Source of the DNA: Aquicella siphonis
GTDB taxonomy: Bacteria > Pseudomonadota > Gammaproteobacteria > DSM-16500
Assembly: GCF_902459485.1 (NCBI RefSeq)
Contig: NZ_LR699120.1
Coordinates: 248,001-312,000, forward strand
DNA: 64,000 bases
Reading direction: 5' to 3'
Part shown: piece after piece, positions 1 to 11,200 of the stretch
Layout of the letters: each line of letters starts with the position of its first letter
Position numbering within the stretch: the first letter of the stretch is position 1
Position numbers and translations under genes: made by a program
The notes under the pieces: model-generated
What the model was told of the DNA's origin: nothing
Databases searched by the model: none
The model's input: the letters and a program-made list of their open reading frames with translations, nothing else

Positions 1-1221
1 TCCTCCCCCGTCTGCGCATCCGACTTTAATATTCCATTTATTAACGCCGCCGGTCTGGGCAATGCCTATGCAGACTGGGCGACAGCAGCCAGCGATGCCA
101 GCACGACCTATACCAACCCGGCGGGTTTAGTCAACATTGACCGGCAGCAGTTGGTGATAGCTGCACTGGGCCTGAAAGGACATACCCGTTTCACCGGTTC
201 CACCCAAACCCCGCCGTTTTCATTCCCCTTAACCATCAGCCAGTCAGGAACCGCATCCAGTCAATTAAGCGCTTTTTTTCCTTCTTTTTATTACGCGGCC
301 CCTATCAATAACAGGCTGGCTTTCGGATTTGGCGTAACAGTCCCGTTCGCCTTGGGCACCAATTATGGCACGGATTCCATCGTGCGTTATGCTGCGACCC
401 GTTCACAAGTGCTTGCCGTTGATATGGGCCCCAGCCTGGGCGTAAAAGTGAATGACAAATTCTCGTTTGGACTTGGTCTGGATGCTGTCCGACTGGCATT
501 CAAATTGAACAATATTTATGGGCCGCCGCTCGCGTTTACCGATACAGTGGGACAAAATTATCTGTCGGGCTGGGGATACGGCTGGCATGGCGGGATTTTA
601 TACCAGGTACTGCCCGCGACGCGCGTGGGAGCCAGCTTCAATTCCATGGTCATGATGCATACGACAGGATCAAGTGAAGTATTTGGCTCCTTTCCTCCAG
701 GCAGAATCAAGATTGAAAATAACAAGACAAACGCTGGCTTGCCGGCACGGGCGCAATTAAGCATACAGCAAGATCTCAATTCTCGCTGGTCTATCATGGG
801 AACCGCATTTTATACCAATTGGCGCACTTTCGAAAAAATCACCATGAAAAGAGTCGTCATCCCCGGGGGAAATATTACTTCAGTCACGATTCCTTTTAAT
901 TACCACAACACCTTTGATTATTCGCTTGGCCTAAGCTACAAGCCTTCACCACAATGGCTGCTGCGCACAGGCGTTCAATATATGAATACGCCGTCAAATG
1001 ACCGCGACAGAGGCGTAGCGGATCCGATAGGAAGAGCAATCGTGATCGGCCTGGGCTTGCATTATCAACAAAACTTGTGCGTGGGTTATGACATCGGCTA
1101 CGGTCATTCCTTTTTCAAACAAGAATCCGTGGATTATGCCAACGCTCTTACGAAAGCAGTCGGCCACAACAATACCGCTACCAATGTATTTGGCGCGCAG
1201 ATTGCATGGAACCTGACCTAG
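1..1221 (+). CDS. FadL/OMPP1-type outer-membrane transport protein, 5' partial
   Basis: The reading frame is open from base 1, so the start codon and signal peptide lie outside the window. The first visible residues include NAAGLGNAYADWATAASDAS followed by TTYTNPAGL. This is the N-terminal hatch region of the FadL/TodX family, which takes long-chain fatty acids or other hydrophobic compounds across the outer membrane. The rest is rich in alternating aromatic and polar stretches, as expected for a 14-strand beta-barrel, and ends in an aromatic/polar strand (AWNLT). The next gene is convergent, so it is not in the PKS operon, though export or uptake of a hydrophobic product is conceivable. The family call is firm; the substrate is unknown. 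Confidence 0.88.
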   Translation, partial: SSPVCASDFNIPFINAAGLGNAYADWATAASDASTTYTNPAGLVNIDRQQLVIAALGLKGHTRFTGSTQTPPFSFPLTISQSGTASSQLSAFFPSFYYAAPINNRLAFGFGVTVPFALGTNYGTDSIVRYAATRSQVLAVDMGPSLGVKVNDKFSFGLGLDAVRLAFKLNNIYGPPLAFTDTVGQNYLSGWGYGWHGGILYQVLPATRVGASFNSMVMMHTTGSSEVFGSFPPGRIKIENNKTNAGLPARAQLSIQQDLNSRWSIMGTAFYTNWRTFEKITMKRVVIPGGNITSVTIPFNYHNTFDYSLGLSYKPSPQWLLRTGVQYMNTPSNDRDRGVADPIGRAIVIGLGLHYQQNLCVGYDIGYGHSFFKQESVDYANALTKAVGHNNTATNVFGAQIAWNLT

Positions 1222-1309
1222 CACCGAACTGTCTCGCGTATTGGATATCATAAAGCGCGCCATCGCCTTGCAGCGACAGCGGCTGGCATTCAAAATATGG
1301 TCACATTCA

Positions 1310-4300
1310 TTACACTGCATTTTCCAGTGCGAGACTGATCTTGTGCATCATGCTAGACCGAATCTCTTCTTCTCGGATAAACAGATGACCCCTGTCAAAC
1401 GCATGGATTTCACAGCGCTGCCGGGTGTGATCACTCCAGTTCAGATGATCTTCGTATGCTACCCAGGTATCCTTCCTGCCAGCGAAGACAGTAATGGGAA
1501 TATCCAGAGCATCATCTTCATAATATTGATAACTTTTCACGATACCCATATCACCGCTGAAAATAGGCAGCAAGACCCTGGTAATTTCCTTGTTCATCAA
1601 GGAATCGCCATATTCATCAATTCCGTTTTCATTGAATATGGCGGACACACGCGCTAGAGTCTCGTCACTAAGCCGGGAAATAAACCCGGGCTGATGACAA
1701 TCAAACAGGTTCACATTGATGTCCTGTAATTGCCTGAGAATAATGTCTAGACTTTTAGTGGGAGTGCGCGGATCAGGAAAAGCGGATGCGAATAAGTGAA
1801 CTGGCTGCGGTAATTTATGTTTGCGTAAATAGCGTGTCAATTCGAACGCAATCAATGAACCAAAACTATGGCCAAAGAAGGCAAAAGGCCGGTCAAGCTC
1901 ATCACGTAACTGCTCAGCCAGGACGGCAACCAGAGTGTTGATATTGCCGATGGGCATTTCATCAAGCCTGCTTTCACGGCCTGGTAATTGAACGGGACAG
2001 ACTTCAATCAAGCGGGAGATGTTTTCCTGCCAGCCGCGGTATATTGACGCACCGCCGCCACCGTATGGAAAACAGAATAAACGATATTTTGCCTCTGACT
2101 GAGGCTGCCTATAGGCAATCCATGGATTGGTCTGCCTGCCCGCAAACTGTGTGACCGTCTTGTCCTCCAGTACCCCTGACCGGCCTGCGACAGCATTCAA
2201 CACATTGGCGGCGATTTCTTCAATCGTCGGCCCTTCCAGCAAATCCTGGATGGCATAATTCACACCAAGACCCATTTCCAATGTTCTCATCAACACTATC
2301 GCCATCAGCGAGTCAATACCCATATCCCGCAGGGATTGATTAACCGCAACATCTTGTTCAGGCATGGAAAAAATGACCGCAATTTGCTGCACAAGAAAAT
2401 GCATGACATATGTCTTTCGCTCCGCTTCCGGCAATGCGGCGAGATCGATTTTGATATGCGCCTCCTTGGCATGGACAATTCTTTCCATTTGCATGCGATT
2501 ATCGAGCTGGGTTAAGGTCATCCCCTCGAATTCAGCTATCACTTGCCTGCCCTCGTTGATCAGATAACAATTCGCTGTGATCCGCGCATCGTTATCATTC
2601 AGATGATCCAGTATTCCCAGCAGATAATAAGGGCCGCTTTTTATGCCATGATACACGGCTTTTTTTACGCCTGACGCAATATATGGTTTGATCAATTCGG
2701 GCGGCAGCAACTGGAATATGGGCTGGATAGAGGCATCAATCACGCCAGGATGGATTTTGAGCATGAACAATCCGTTTTTTGCCACTGTCGATTGCGGCTG
2801 GCTGAATTCGCACAGAATGGAGTTTTTTCCAAGCCAGAACTTACGGGTCCAGCGTATGCTTTCACCCGCAGGCATTCCCATCGCAGTAATCCTTTCATAC
2901 AAAGAATCGGCTGTTTCATTGAAGAGAGACTGATTTTTGATAGCATCCAGATCATCGATCACTGGCGGCACGGCCGTTTTGAAATGAATCCATCCCTGAG
3001 CATGATGCGCCCAATGTTTTTGAGTGCCGGTATGACTGTAGAAATGATACTGGTATTGATCATCGCCGGCTTGCTCCACCGTGACCTGAATGGTAATGCT
3101 TGCATCATTCAACATGAATAAAGGTGATAGAAACTCATGGTTTTCAATGGTAAACCCTGGGCGCTGCCGGATGTGACCGGCAATGAATGCGAAAATTTCC
3201 ATGTAATAGCCGGCATGAACAACATTGTAGGTGTCCTGCAAATCCGGCATGTAATTTTTGTCAATGATAAACTCAAACTGCAAGGTATTTAAGGGTGAAT
3301 CCAGGCGTTTGCCCTGGAGAGGATATGAGTTTGCCGCGTGTCTTTCAGCATGATGATTGATCAGCGGAGGCCAGTAATCTTTATGTTGCCAGGGATACAA
3401 AGGCATATCCATATGAGGAAAACTTCTGCCTTTTTCGAACGCATGCCAGTCAATATTGGCGCCGCTCACATAGGCGGACGCCAATTCAGTTAATGGAATT
3501 TCTTCCATACCGCCTTTTAAATATCCTTGTTGATTCTTCTTCCTATTCAAGTCCAGATAGACATTATCCGGTACCATCATCTCATTAAAATCACTTTCGC
3601 AAAGCAGATGTAAAGCGGCGGCAAGATCAGAAATACTACACGCGCTAACGGCGAGCCTGCAAAAATAATGTGATCTTCTGGTATGCAGGGAATAACAAAT
3701 CTGTGACAGGTTTAAGGCAGGATGCTCTTCAAGAAATCCGCGCCATGCGTGAACATACTGTTTTAATGCAGCCTGATCTTTGGCCGAGAGAGTAAACAGT
3801 TCCGGCCTGACAAGGGCAGATGAGACAAACGCCGGTTTCTCACCCGGCAAGATTTCACGCATAACCACATGCGCATTGGTCCCGCCAAAACCAAACCCGC
3901 TGACACCTGCGATACGATGAGTGCCATATCGAGGCCAGTCTTCCACTTTGCGGGGCACCTTGAATCGATACTTTTCAAATGGGATATGAGGGTTGGGAGT
4001 TGAAAGATTGAGATGCGGAGGAATTTGACCATGATATAATGCCAGCGCAACCTTGATCATGCTCGCAATTCCGGCTGCCGGTTCAAGATGGCCGATGTTG
4101 GTCTTGACAGAGCCTATCCAGCAAGGCCGGTTAATATCACGGTTTCTGCCTACGACTTCGCCCAACGCCTGAATTTCGATAGGATCTCCCAAAAAAGTAC
4201 CGGTTCCATGGCATTCAACATATGAAATATTCTGTGGATCCGTGCCTGAAGCCTCATATGCGGATTTCAACAAGGCTTCCTGCTGTAACCCGTTAGGTGC

Positions 4301-5212
4301 CGTCAGGCCATTGGTTTTGCCATCCTGATTGACAGCACTGCCCGTAATCACCGCATAGATACGGTCGTTATCCCTGATCGCCTTGTCCAGCGGCTTCAAT
4401 ATTATCGCTCCGACGCCTTCGCCTTGCACATAACCATTCGCCCCCGCATCGAAGGTTTTACATTGTCCATCCACCGAAAGCATTTTTGCCTTGGTAAGGA
4501 CGAAATTGACATAGGGCAGCAAATTCAGCTTGGCACCGCACACAATCGCCGTATCACACGACTGGCTCAGCAGATTGAGACACGCAAGATGCAAAGAAGC
4601 CATCGATGAGGAACAGGCGGAATCAATGATCACACTGGGGCCGCGCAAATCAAAAAGATACGAAAGCCGGTTTGCCGCGATGCTGATCGCGTTTCCTGTC
4701 GGAAGATACAACGCATCCATTTCTGAATCCATTTGCTGCATATGCATTAATTGACTGACATATAAACTTGAAAAAACACCCGTATTAGAGCCGGCAAGCT
4801 TGTCGATTGTCAGTCCGGCGTCTTCAAAAGCTTCATAAGCCACTTCCAGCATTAGCTGGTGCTGAGGATCCATGCGAGCAGCTTCACGAGGACTGATGCC
4901 AAAAAAATAAGCGTCAAACGCGCTGATATCCGGCAAAAAACCGCCCCAGTAGGGATAGGCAGAATCACGCAGCGCAGCTTCATGCGTGCCTTTTAACAGT
5001 TCCCATCGGGATTCAGGCATGTTAGAGATGATATTGCGGCCCTCACATAACAGTTTCCAGTAGGCATCCTTGCCTGGCGCCTGGGGGAAGCGACAGCTTA
5101 TTCCGGTAATGGCGATAGGTTGACGCGCCGCCTTGTCTTGCCGCTCTAGAATCATCTGTTTGAGTTTTTTAATGGTAAATAATGCTTTCTGCAATGTTAT
5201 CTGTTCATCCAT
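1310..5212 (-). CDS. AT-less polyketide synthase, terminal module: KS-DH-like-ACP-thioesterase
   Basis: This 1300-aa protein is the last module of the assembly line. The KS (about residues 31-455) has the full triad: Cys200 in DSACSSS, His335 in HGTGT and His375 in NIGHLE. No acyltransferase follows, only a post-KS linker. A hotdog dehydratase-like domain (about 625-900) keeps the C-terminal HPGVIDASIQ motif (Asp826). It has Leu where the catalytic His of the N-terminal motif should be, so it may be inactive or act as a cyclase. An ACP follows (Ser968 in GIDSL). Last is a type II-like thioesterase with Ser1116 in GHSFG, Asp1248 and His1276, which would release the chain. The start has a good AAAGGGA site 7 bases upstream and lies 19 bases after the large PKS gene, so the two form an operon. 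The protein order matches the final extension, ring closure and release. Confidence 0.93.
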   Translation of the reverse strand: MDEQITLQKALFTIKKLKQMILERQDKAARQPIAITGISCRFPQAPGKDAYWKLLCEGRNIISNMPESRWELLKGTHEAALRDSAYPYWGGFLPDISAFDAYFFGISPREAARMDPQHQLMLEVAYEAFEDAGLTIDKLAGSNTGVFSSLYVSQLMHMQQMDSEMDALYLPTGNAISIAANRLSYLFDLRGPSVIIDSACSSSMASLHLACLNLLSQSCDTAIVCGAKLNLLPYVNFVLTKAKMLSVDGQCKTFDAGANGYVQGEGVGAIILKPLDKAIRDNDRIYAVITGSAVNQDGKTNGLTAPNGLQQEALLKSAYEASGTDPQNISYVECHGTGTFLGDPIEIQALGEVVGRNRDINRPCWIGSVKTNIGHLEPAAGIASMIKVALALYHGQIPPHLNLSTPNPHIPFEKYRFKVPRKVEDWPRYGTHRIAGVSGFGFGGTNAHVVMREILPGEKPAFVSSALVRPELFTLSAKDQAALKQYVHAWRGFLEEHPALNLSQICYSLHTRRSHYFCRLAVSACSISDLAAALHLLCESDFNEMMVPDNVYLDLNRKKNQQGYLKGGMEEIPLTELASAYVSGANIDWHAFEKGRSFPHMDMPLYPWQHKDYWPPLINHHAERHAANSYPLQGKRLDSPLNTLQFEFIIDKNYMPDLQDTYNVVHAGYYMEIFAFIAGHIRQRPGFTIENHEFLSPLFMLNDASITIQVTVEQAGDDQYQYHFYSHTGTQKHWAHHAQGWIHFKTAVPPVIDDLDAIKNQSLFNETADSLYERITAMGMPAGESIRWTRKFWLGKNSILCEFSQPQSTVAKNGLFMLKIHPGVIDASIQPIFQLLPPELIKPYIASGVKKAVYHGIKSGPYYLLGILDHLNDNDARITANCYLINEGRQVIAEFEGMTLTQLDNRMQMERIVHAKEAHIKIDLAALPEAERKTYVMHFLVQQIAVIFSMPEQDVAVNQSLRDMGIDSLMAIVLMRTLEMGLGVNYAIQDLLEGPTIEEIAANVLNAVAGRSGVLEDKTVTQFAGRQTNPWIAYRQPQSEAKYRLFCFPYGGGGASIYRGWQENISRLIEVCPVQLPGRESRLDEMPIGNINTLVAVLAEQLRDELDRPFAFFGHSFGSLIAFELTRYLRKHKLPQPVHLFASAFPDPRTPTKSLDIILRQLQDINVNLFDCHQPGFISRLSDETLARVSAIFNENGIDEYGDSLMNKEITRVLLPIFSGDMGIVKSYQYYEDDALDIPITVFAGRKDTWVAYEDHLNWSDHTRQRCEIHAFDRGHLFIREEEIRSSMMHKISLALENAV

Positions 5213-5231
5213 GACTCATCCCTTTCATTGA

Positions 5232-8200
5232 TTAATTGCCCTGACCGGAAAATAAAGCTTCAATCTCGGAGAATTCATCTTCCAGCAGTCGCGCTACCTG
5301 GGCATTATCAAGGTGTGCGATACTGGACATAAACTCATTTTCTGTCGTGACAGAACAAATGGAAGCATCAGAAACCGCGGACTCTGGCGTTTCCATCTGT
5401 CCGCAGAAATTTATGATATGGTTGACGAGCTGCCGTGCATTTGGGTAGCGGTACAAATCCATGGGCGACAACAAATCCGGAAATGACTCATTGATACGCG
5501 CAACGAAGTTGATCCCTTTGATGGAGTCCATGCCATAATTCAGATAAGCCACATCCGGATCTATCTCGGATACATCCAATCCAAGCATGTTTGCCAGCGA
5601 GTTCATGACCAGTGATGTGACATATTCGTCATCCAGGGAAATGTCCGTCCGGGTCAACCGCTCTTCCGACTGCCGGCGTGCGCCGGGCGGCTCAATAAAA
5701 CGCGGAGGATTGGTCAATGCTTTCGCGTACCGCTCATTTTCCACATACCAGATGCGGTCGTGGCCTTCTTTCCTGTTTTGCAATTCAAAAGCAATACAGC
5801 CAGCCTGTTTTCGCAGTGCTTTTGTCTGTGTTAGTGATAGTAAGGATACTTGATGCGCCAGCTGCTCGCTCCGAAAATATTCCGCCAGGTTCCACAAATG
5901 ATGCTGCACGATATCATTCCTGTCAGATTCATGCTCGCCGCTTGGCGAACATTCACGGGTGACGAAAAGGAAAGTCATCGGTTGTTTCCAATTCTGTTGG
6001 ATCAAGCTCTGGATCAAATACAATAATCTCTGGTTATTCCGGGCGTCATCCCTAGTACTGGATCCATTCATGGTCCAGAGATAGACAACACCTTGCAATT
6101 CAATTAACGGATCGGCCGAAATCCTGGAAAATAATCGCTTGTAATCATCCGGATGATCAGGATTCAGGTAAATCACGTCATGCTGGAAATCATCAAAATG
6201 GTCGCCTGAGAAACAATACAGACAGGAAGATTCGCCCAATCCATCCTGCAACAGGAATCCGGTTTCCAGGTCGCTGAAAATGACCCATTTTGTCCGTTTC
6301 GTCACTGTGTTTGCCACCAAAGACAATGAGGGTTTTATTTTGGTCACCGATGCGTTTTCCGGGATAGCAGCGGGATGATTCGAAAACCAGCACCGGCGTT
6401 TCGCAAAGGGATAGGTGGGAAAATAAACCAGTGACCGGCTTGATGAATGCAGCGGTTCCCAGGAAATATTGGCGCCATTGACCCATAATTCCGCCAGTTG
6501 TTCCTCTCTGCTCAGCTCGCCTGAAAGCACCCTTCCCTCCTGGGCAGACCCAGGTCTCGCGGAATCATTGATCCAGACCCTGTCCATGACCGGCCTGGAT
6601 TTTTGCATGCATAATTTGAGCTTGCTCATCAAATCCTGATATGAAAATGCGACGACAGCAAGCCTCGCGGGCATCGTTTCACGGCCTGTCTGCGCGGTAT
6701 AACAAATATCACGCAGCCAGCATTCCAGATCGTCATGGTGATTTTCTGCTTCCCGCCGCAAATAATCATGGACAGACATTATATAATCCCTTAAACGTTC
6801 CGCATTCATTGCAGACAAGATAAAAGCAAATTGCTCGCCTGTCCGCTGTCTGGTATCCATTTCGGAAGCAAGATACTCTTCCACGATGAGGTGCACATTT
6901 GTACCCCCCGCGCCAAACGAACTGATGCCGGCCCGTCTTGGCATGCCTGTATCCGAACGCCATTCGGATAATTCTCTTTGTACATAAAAAGGAGTGTGTG
7001 AAAAATCGATGTATGGATTCAGATTTTCCGCATGCAGCGTGGGAGCCAGTTTTTTATATTGCATTTGCAGTAAAACCTTGGCCAGCTGCGATATTCCGGC
7101 TGCGGCTTCGAGATGCCCGATGTTTGATTTGACTGATCCAACCGCGCAAAACTGCCTGTCTTGTGTGAATTCTTCAAAGGCGTTTTGTAATCCGCGTATT
7201 TCTATGGGATCACCCAAAGCGGTTCCGGTGCCATGCGCTTCAATGTAGGATATTGATCTCGGATGAATTCCGGCCTTTTGCAAAGCGCTTCTGATCAAAT
7301 CAGATTGAGCTTTTGGATTGGGCACAGTATAACCACTGGTTTTACCCCCATGATTCATGGCACTGCCCTTGATGATCCCGTAGATACGGTCATGGTCGCG
7401 AATTGCCGCTGCCAATGGTTTCAGCAGCACTGTGCCTGCGCCTTCTGCAGGCACATAACCCTTGCCCCCTTCCGCGAAACTAGCACAACGGCCCTCCTCC
7501 GACATGAAATTAAAACTGCCGAGAAAATGGAATTTACCAGGATGCAGTGACAGGTTAACACCGCCCGCGACAGCCATCTTGCACTCTCCCCGCCGCAGGC
7601 TCTCACACGCGAGATGAATGGCAGCCAAAGAAGACGAGCAAGCGGTGTCTATCACAAAACTGGGCCCGGACAGATTCAGGAAATAGGATACCCGGTTCGC
7701 AACTGAAAAAGTTTGCAGGTCAACAGGAAGTTGATTGCCATTTTTCCAGTCTTCGGCGATCAGCAGAGGATAATAATTATATGTGATACCGGCAAAGACA
7801 CCCATCTCGTTATTCGCGGTTTCTTGCAGCCGTTTGCGCGTATAACCCCCATCTTCCAGGGTTGTCCAGACAGATTGCAGAAATATCCGCTCCTGAGGAT
7901 CCATGATGGCTGCGTCATGCGGTGAGATGTTGAAAAAGAGCGGATCAAACATGTCTACATCGCGGAGAAACCCGCCATAGCGAAAATACTTTTCCACGCC
8001 GCCCACCGTAACCGGATAATCTTTATAATTCCAGCGTTCCGGCGGGATTTCTTCTATACAGTCACGAGCCGTGATCAGATTCTGCCAAAATTCATGTATA
8101 TTGGCCGCCATGGGAAATACACCGCTTAGTCCTACGACAGCAATATCCATGGTATCGGCCTGCATAGCCTCTCCAGATACCGCTATGCCCGAATCGATGT

Positions 8201-11200
8201 TACATTCCATGTTTTCACGCTCGACAGCTGCCGTATCGTTTGCTGCACCATTTGGTGTGCATCCGGCATGAGACATCAGCGCCTGTAACGCGCCAGCATG
8301 ATATTTTTTAAAATAGGCTGACAAATCTTTCAGGGTATTATATTCATAAAGCAGTGTCTTGGATAAAACACCGAAATCCTTCTCCAGTCGTTCCGTTATT
8401 TCAAGTCCAGTCAGCGAATCAACTCCGTAGATTTCGTAGGTTTGATCCGGTTTGATGTGATCAATCGCAATGTGCAATTTGTCGGCGAAAATCCCTCGCA
8501 AATAATGAATAATATCCAGTCCGGCTTCCGAATGCGAGGAAGGAACAGGCAGTATGGACGATTTCACCCTGGAAATTTCCGGGTCGCCGAACCAATATTT
8601 TTGTCTATTGAATGGATACCCCGGCAGGGACGCCGCACGCAAGTAAGATGCATTCGAATATACGGCTGTCCAGTCTATAGGATAATGTTCACAATATAAT
8701 TCGCCAAGAACCATCAATGCGCGGCGAAATTTTTCACGGTCCGCAAGCGTCATATCATTTAGAACAGACAAGGCGGAATGATAGGCGTCATTCGTAGTGG
8801 AAACGGGAATGTCCTTTGTATTATTTGCAGTATTCATACAATTAGGAATTTGCTTGCCCAGCATGAGCGCTTGCAGGGTATCCAATAAATGGTGCATCGA
8901 CTCCACCACGAGTGCGGTGCGGTTCTCAAAATGCGCCCGTCCCGCATTCAGGGTGTAACAAAGAGAATCCAGGTCAATGCCCTGTTTGTTGTCAACCAGC
9001 CAGTCATGCAAATCAGCGATTTTCTGTTTCACGCCGGACGAATGCTTGGCTGAGATGGTCAGCAGATAAAAAGGCTTGGTCAAAGGCCGGGCGGGCTGCC
9101 GTATCGGCCCTTGTTCGATGACAATATGCGCATTCGTGCCCCCGAAACCAAAGGAACTGACGCCCGCTCGATAAGGGACATCTCTCCCGGAAGAATCCTT
9201 TAGCTTAATCCATGGCTGGGATTTTCTTAAAATATGAAACGGACTGCCGGTAAGATCAATATATGGATTCACTTCTTCAAGATGGACATTACCAGGCAAT
9301 TTACCATAAGCCATCGCAAGCAAGACCTTGATCAATCCGGCAATCCCTGACGCAGGTTCAAGATGTCCAATATTGGTCTTGACCGAGCCTAACGCGATGC
9401 GAGCTTCACTGACTCCATTTGAAAGCAGATGCCTGAAGGCAAGCTTCAAACTCTCAATTTCAACGGGATCTCCCAGCGCAGTGCCGGTGCCATGTGTTTC
9501 AATATAAGTGACTGTTGCCGGATCGATATTGGCTCCCATATAAGCATCTATCAGCAGTGCGCTTTGAGCCGCCGCATTGGGTGCCGTTAGTGATTGCGCT
9601 TTCCCGCCATGGTTCACGGCAGTATTTTTAATAATTCCGTAGACATGATCGCCGTCATTCAATGCCCGTGACAGCGGCTTGAGCAAGATGGCCGCGACGC
9701 CCTCGCCTTTCACATATCCATCCGCCTCCTTATCAAAAGTCTTACAGCGGCCGCGCGCCGAGATTGCACCCAGTTGACTGGTCACAACATAGGTATCCGG
9801 ATTCAAAATCAAACTGACACCACCAGCAAGGGCCATTTCACATTCGCCATTTCGGATAGCCGATACCGCACGATGTATGGCGACCAGAGAACCGGAACAT
9901 GCCGTGTCAGTGACTTCGCTCGGGCCCAGCAGATTCAGGAAATAGGAGATACGATTGGCCAGCATACTGTGGGAATTGCCAGTCGCGATATAGCCGTGAA
10001 ATTCCTTTTGTCGTTTTGCGAGCATGACCTGATAATCATTGAATTCGACGCCGGCGAAAACACCGACGCGCTTGCCCGAAAATGTGAAAGGATCATAGCC
10101 CGCGTCTTCTATGGTCTTCCAGATGATCTCAAGAAAGAGGCGTTGCTGCGGATCCATCAATTTGGCTTCACGCGCGGATATATTAAAAAATCCGGCGTCA
10201 AAACAATCCACGCCATCAATAAACGCACCCCATTTGCAATTCATCTTGTCAGCATTTTGTTTGATATCACCATAGTATTGCCGCCAATCCCAGCGATCTG
10301 CGGGAATTTCAGTGACGAGATCATGTCCTGCGGCGAGATGGTCCCAAAAAGCCTGTAAATCTTTTGATTGTGGAAACAAGCCCTGAATGCCGATAATTGC
10401 AATATCCCGGACTGGTTGGGCTTCAAATAATGCATCTACTTTTATACCAGCGGCTGGATCATGGCTTGTGTGCATGCTCATGATTTTTTCATGGCGAGGA
10501 CTTGAAACCTGGCTCCGAAATTCTTCTATCAGACGCCTGCTGATCGCCGCAATAGAAGAATTGGTGTAAAACCACGCCGGCGTGATGCTGATTCCGTAAT
10601 AATCATTGAGTTGAGAGGATAATTTTATAAAATGAACGCTGTCCATTCCATAGTCACTCAAATGACATGTCTCATTAATGTCTTGCATCCTGATGCCTAA
10701 TTGAGCAGACACAATGCTAGTCAAACGTGACTTGACGTTTTCCAGGAGGGAGACAGTGTTTTTATCCGGGTGAACGCCAGACTGATTAACCGCTTCCGGT
10801 ATAGAAACTCGCTTTTTATACCAGCAATAAAGCTTATCGAATGGATAAGCAGGCAAGGATAACTTGCGGTAAGGTTTGCCTTGATACAAATTCACAAAAT
10901 CCATCTCATAGCCATCCACATAAAATCCGGCAAGTGTCAACAGATGTTCACGGTATTCATCTGCTCTCATTTCCTGGTTCCGGTTTAATTCCTGAATCAA
11001 TTGATTAAACAATTTGATTGCAAGCGACTGATTCGGTTTTTTAAGCGTGCCGGCACGATTTATCATAGCAAGGTCCGGTATTGTTCCCGTTTTTAGCGCA
11101 AGCAACACGCGTTTGAGCTCATCAACTGAATGAGCAACGACAGCGCAACGCTTTTCAAAATGGGATCGGCAGACATTCAAGGTATAGCTGATATCATCCA

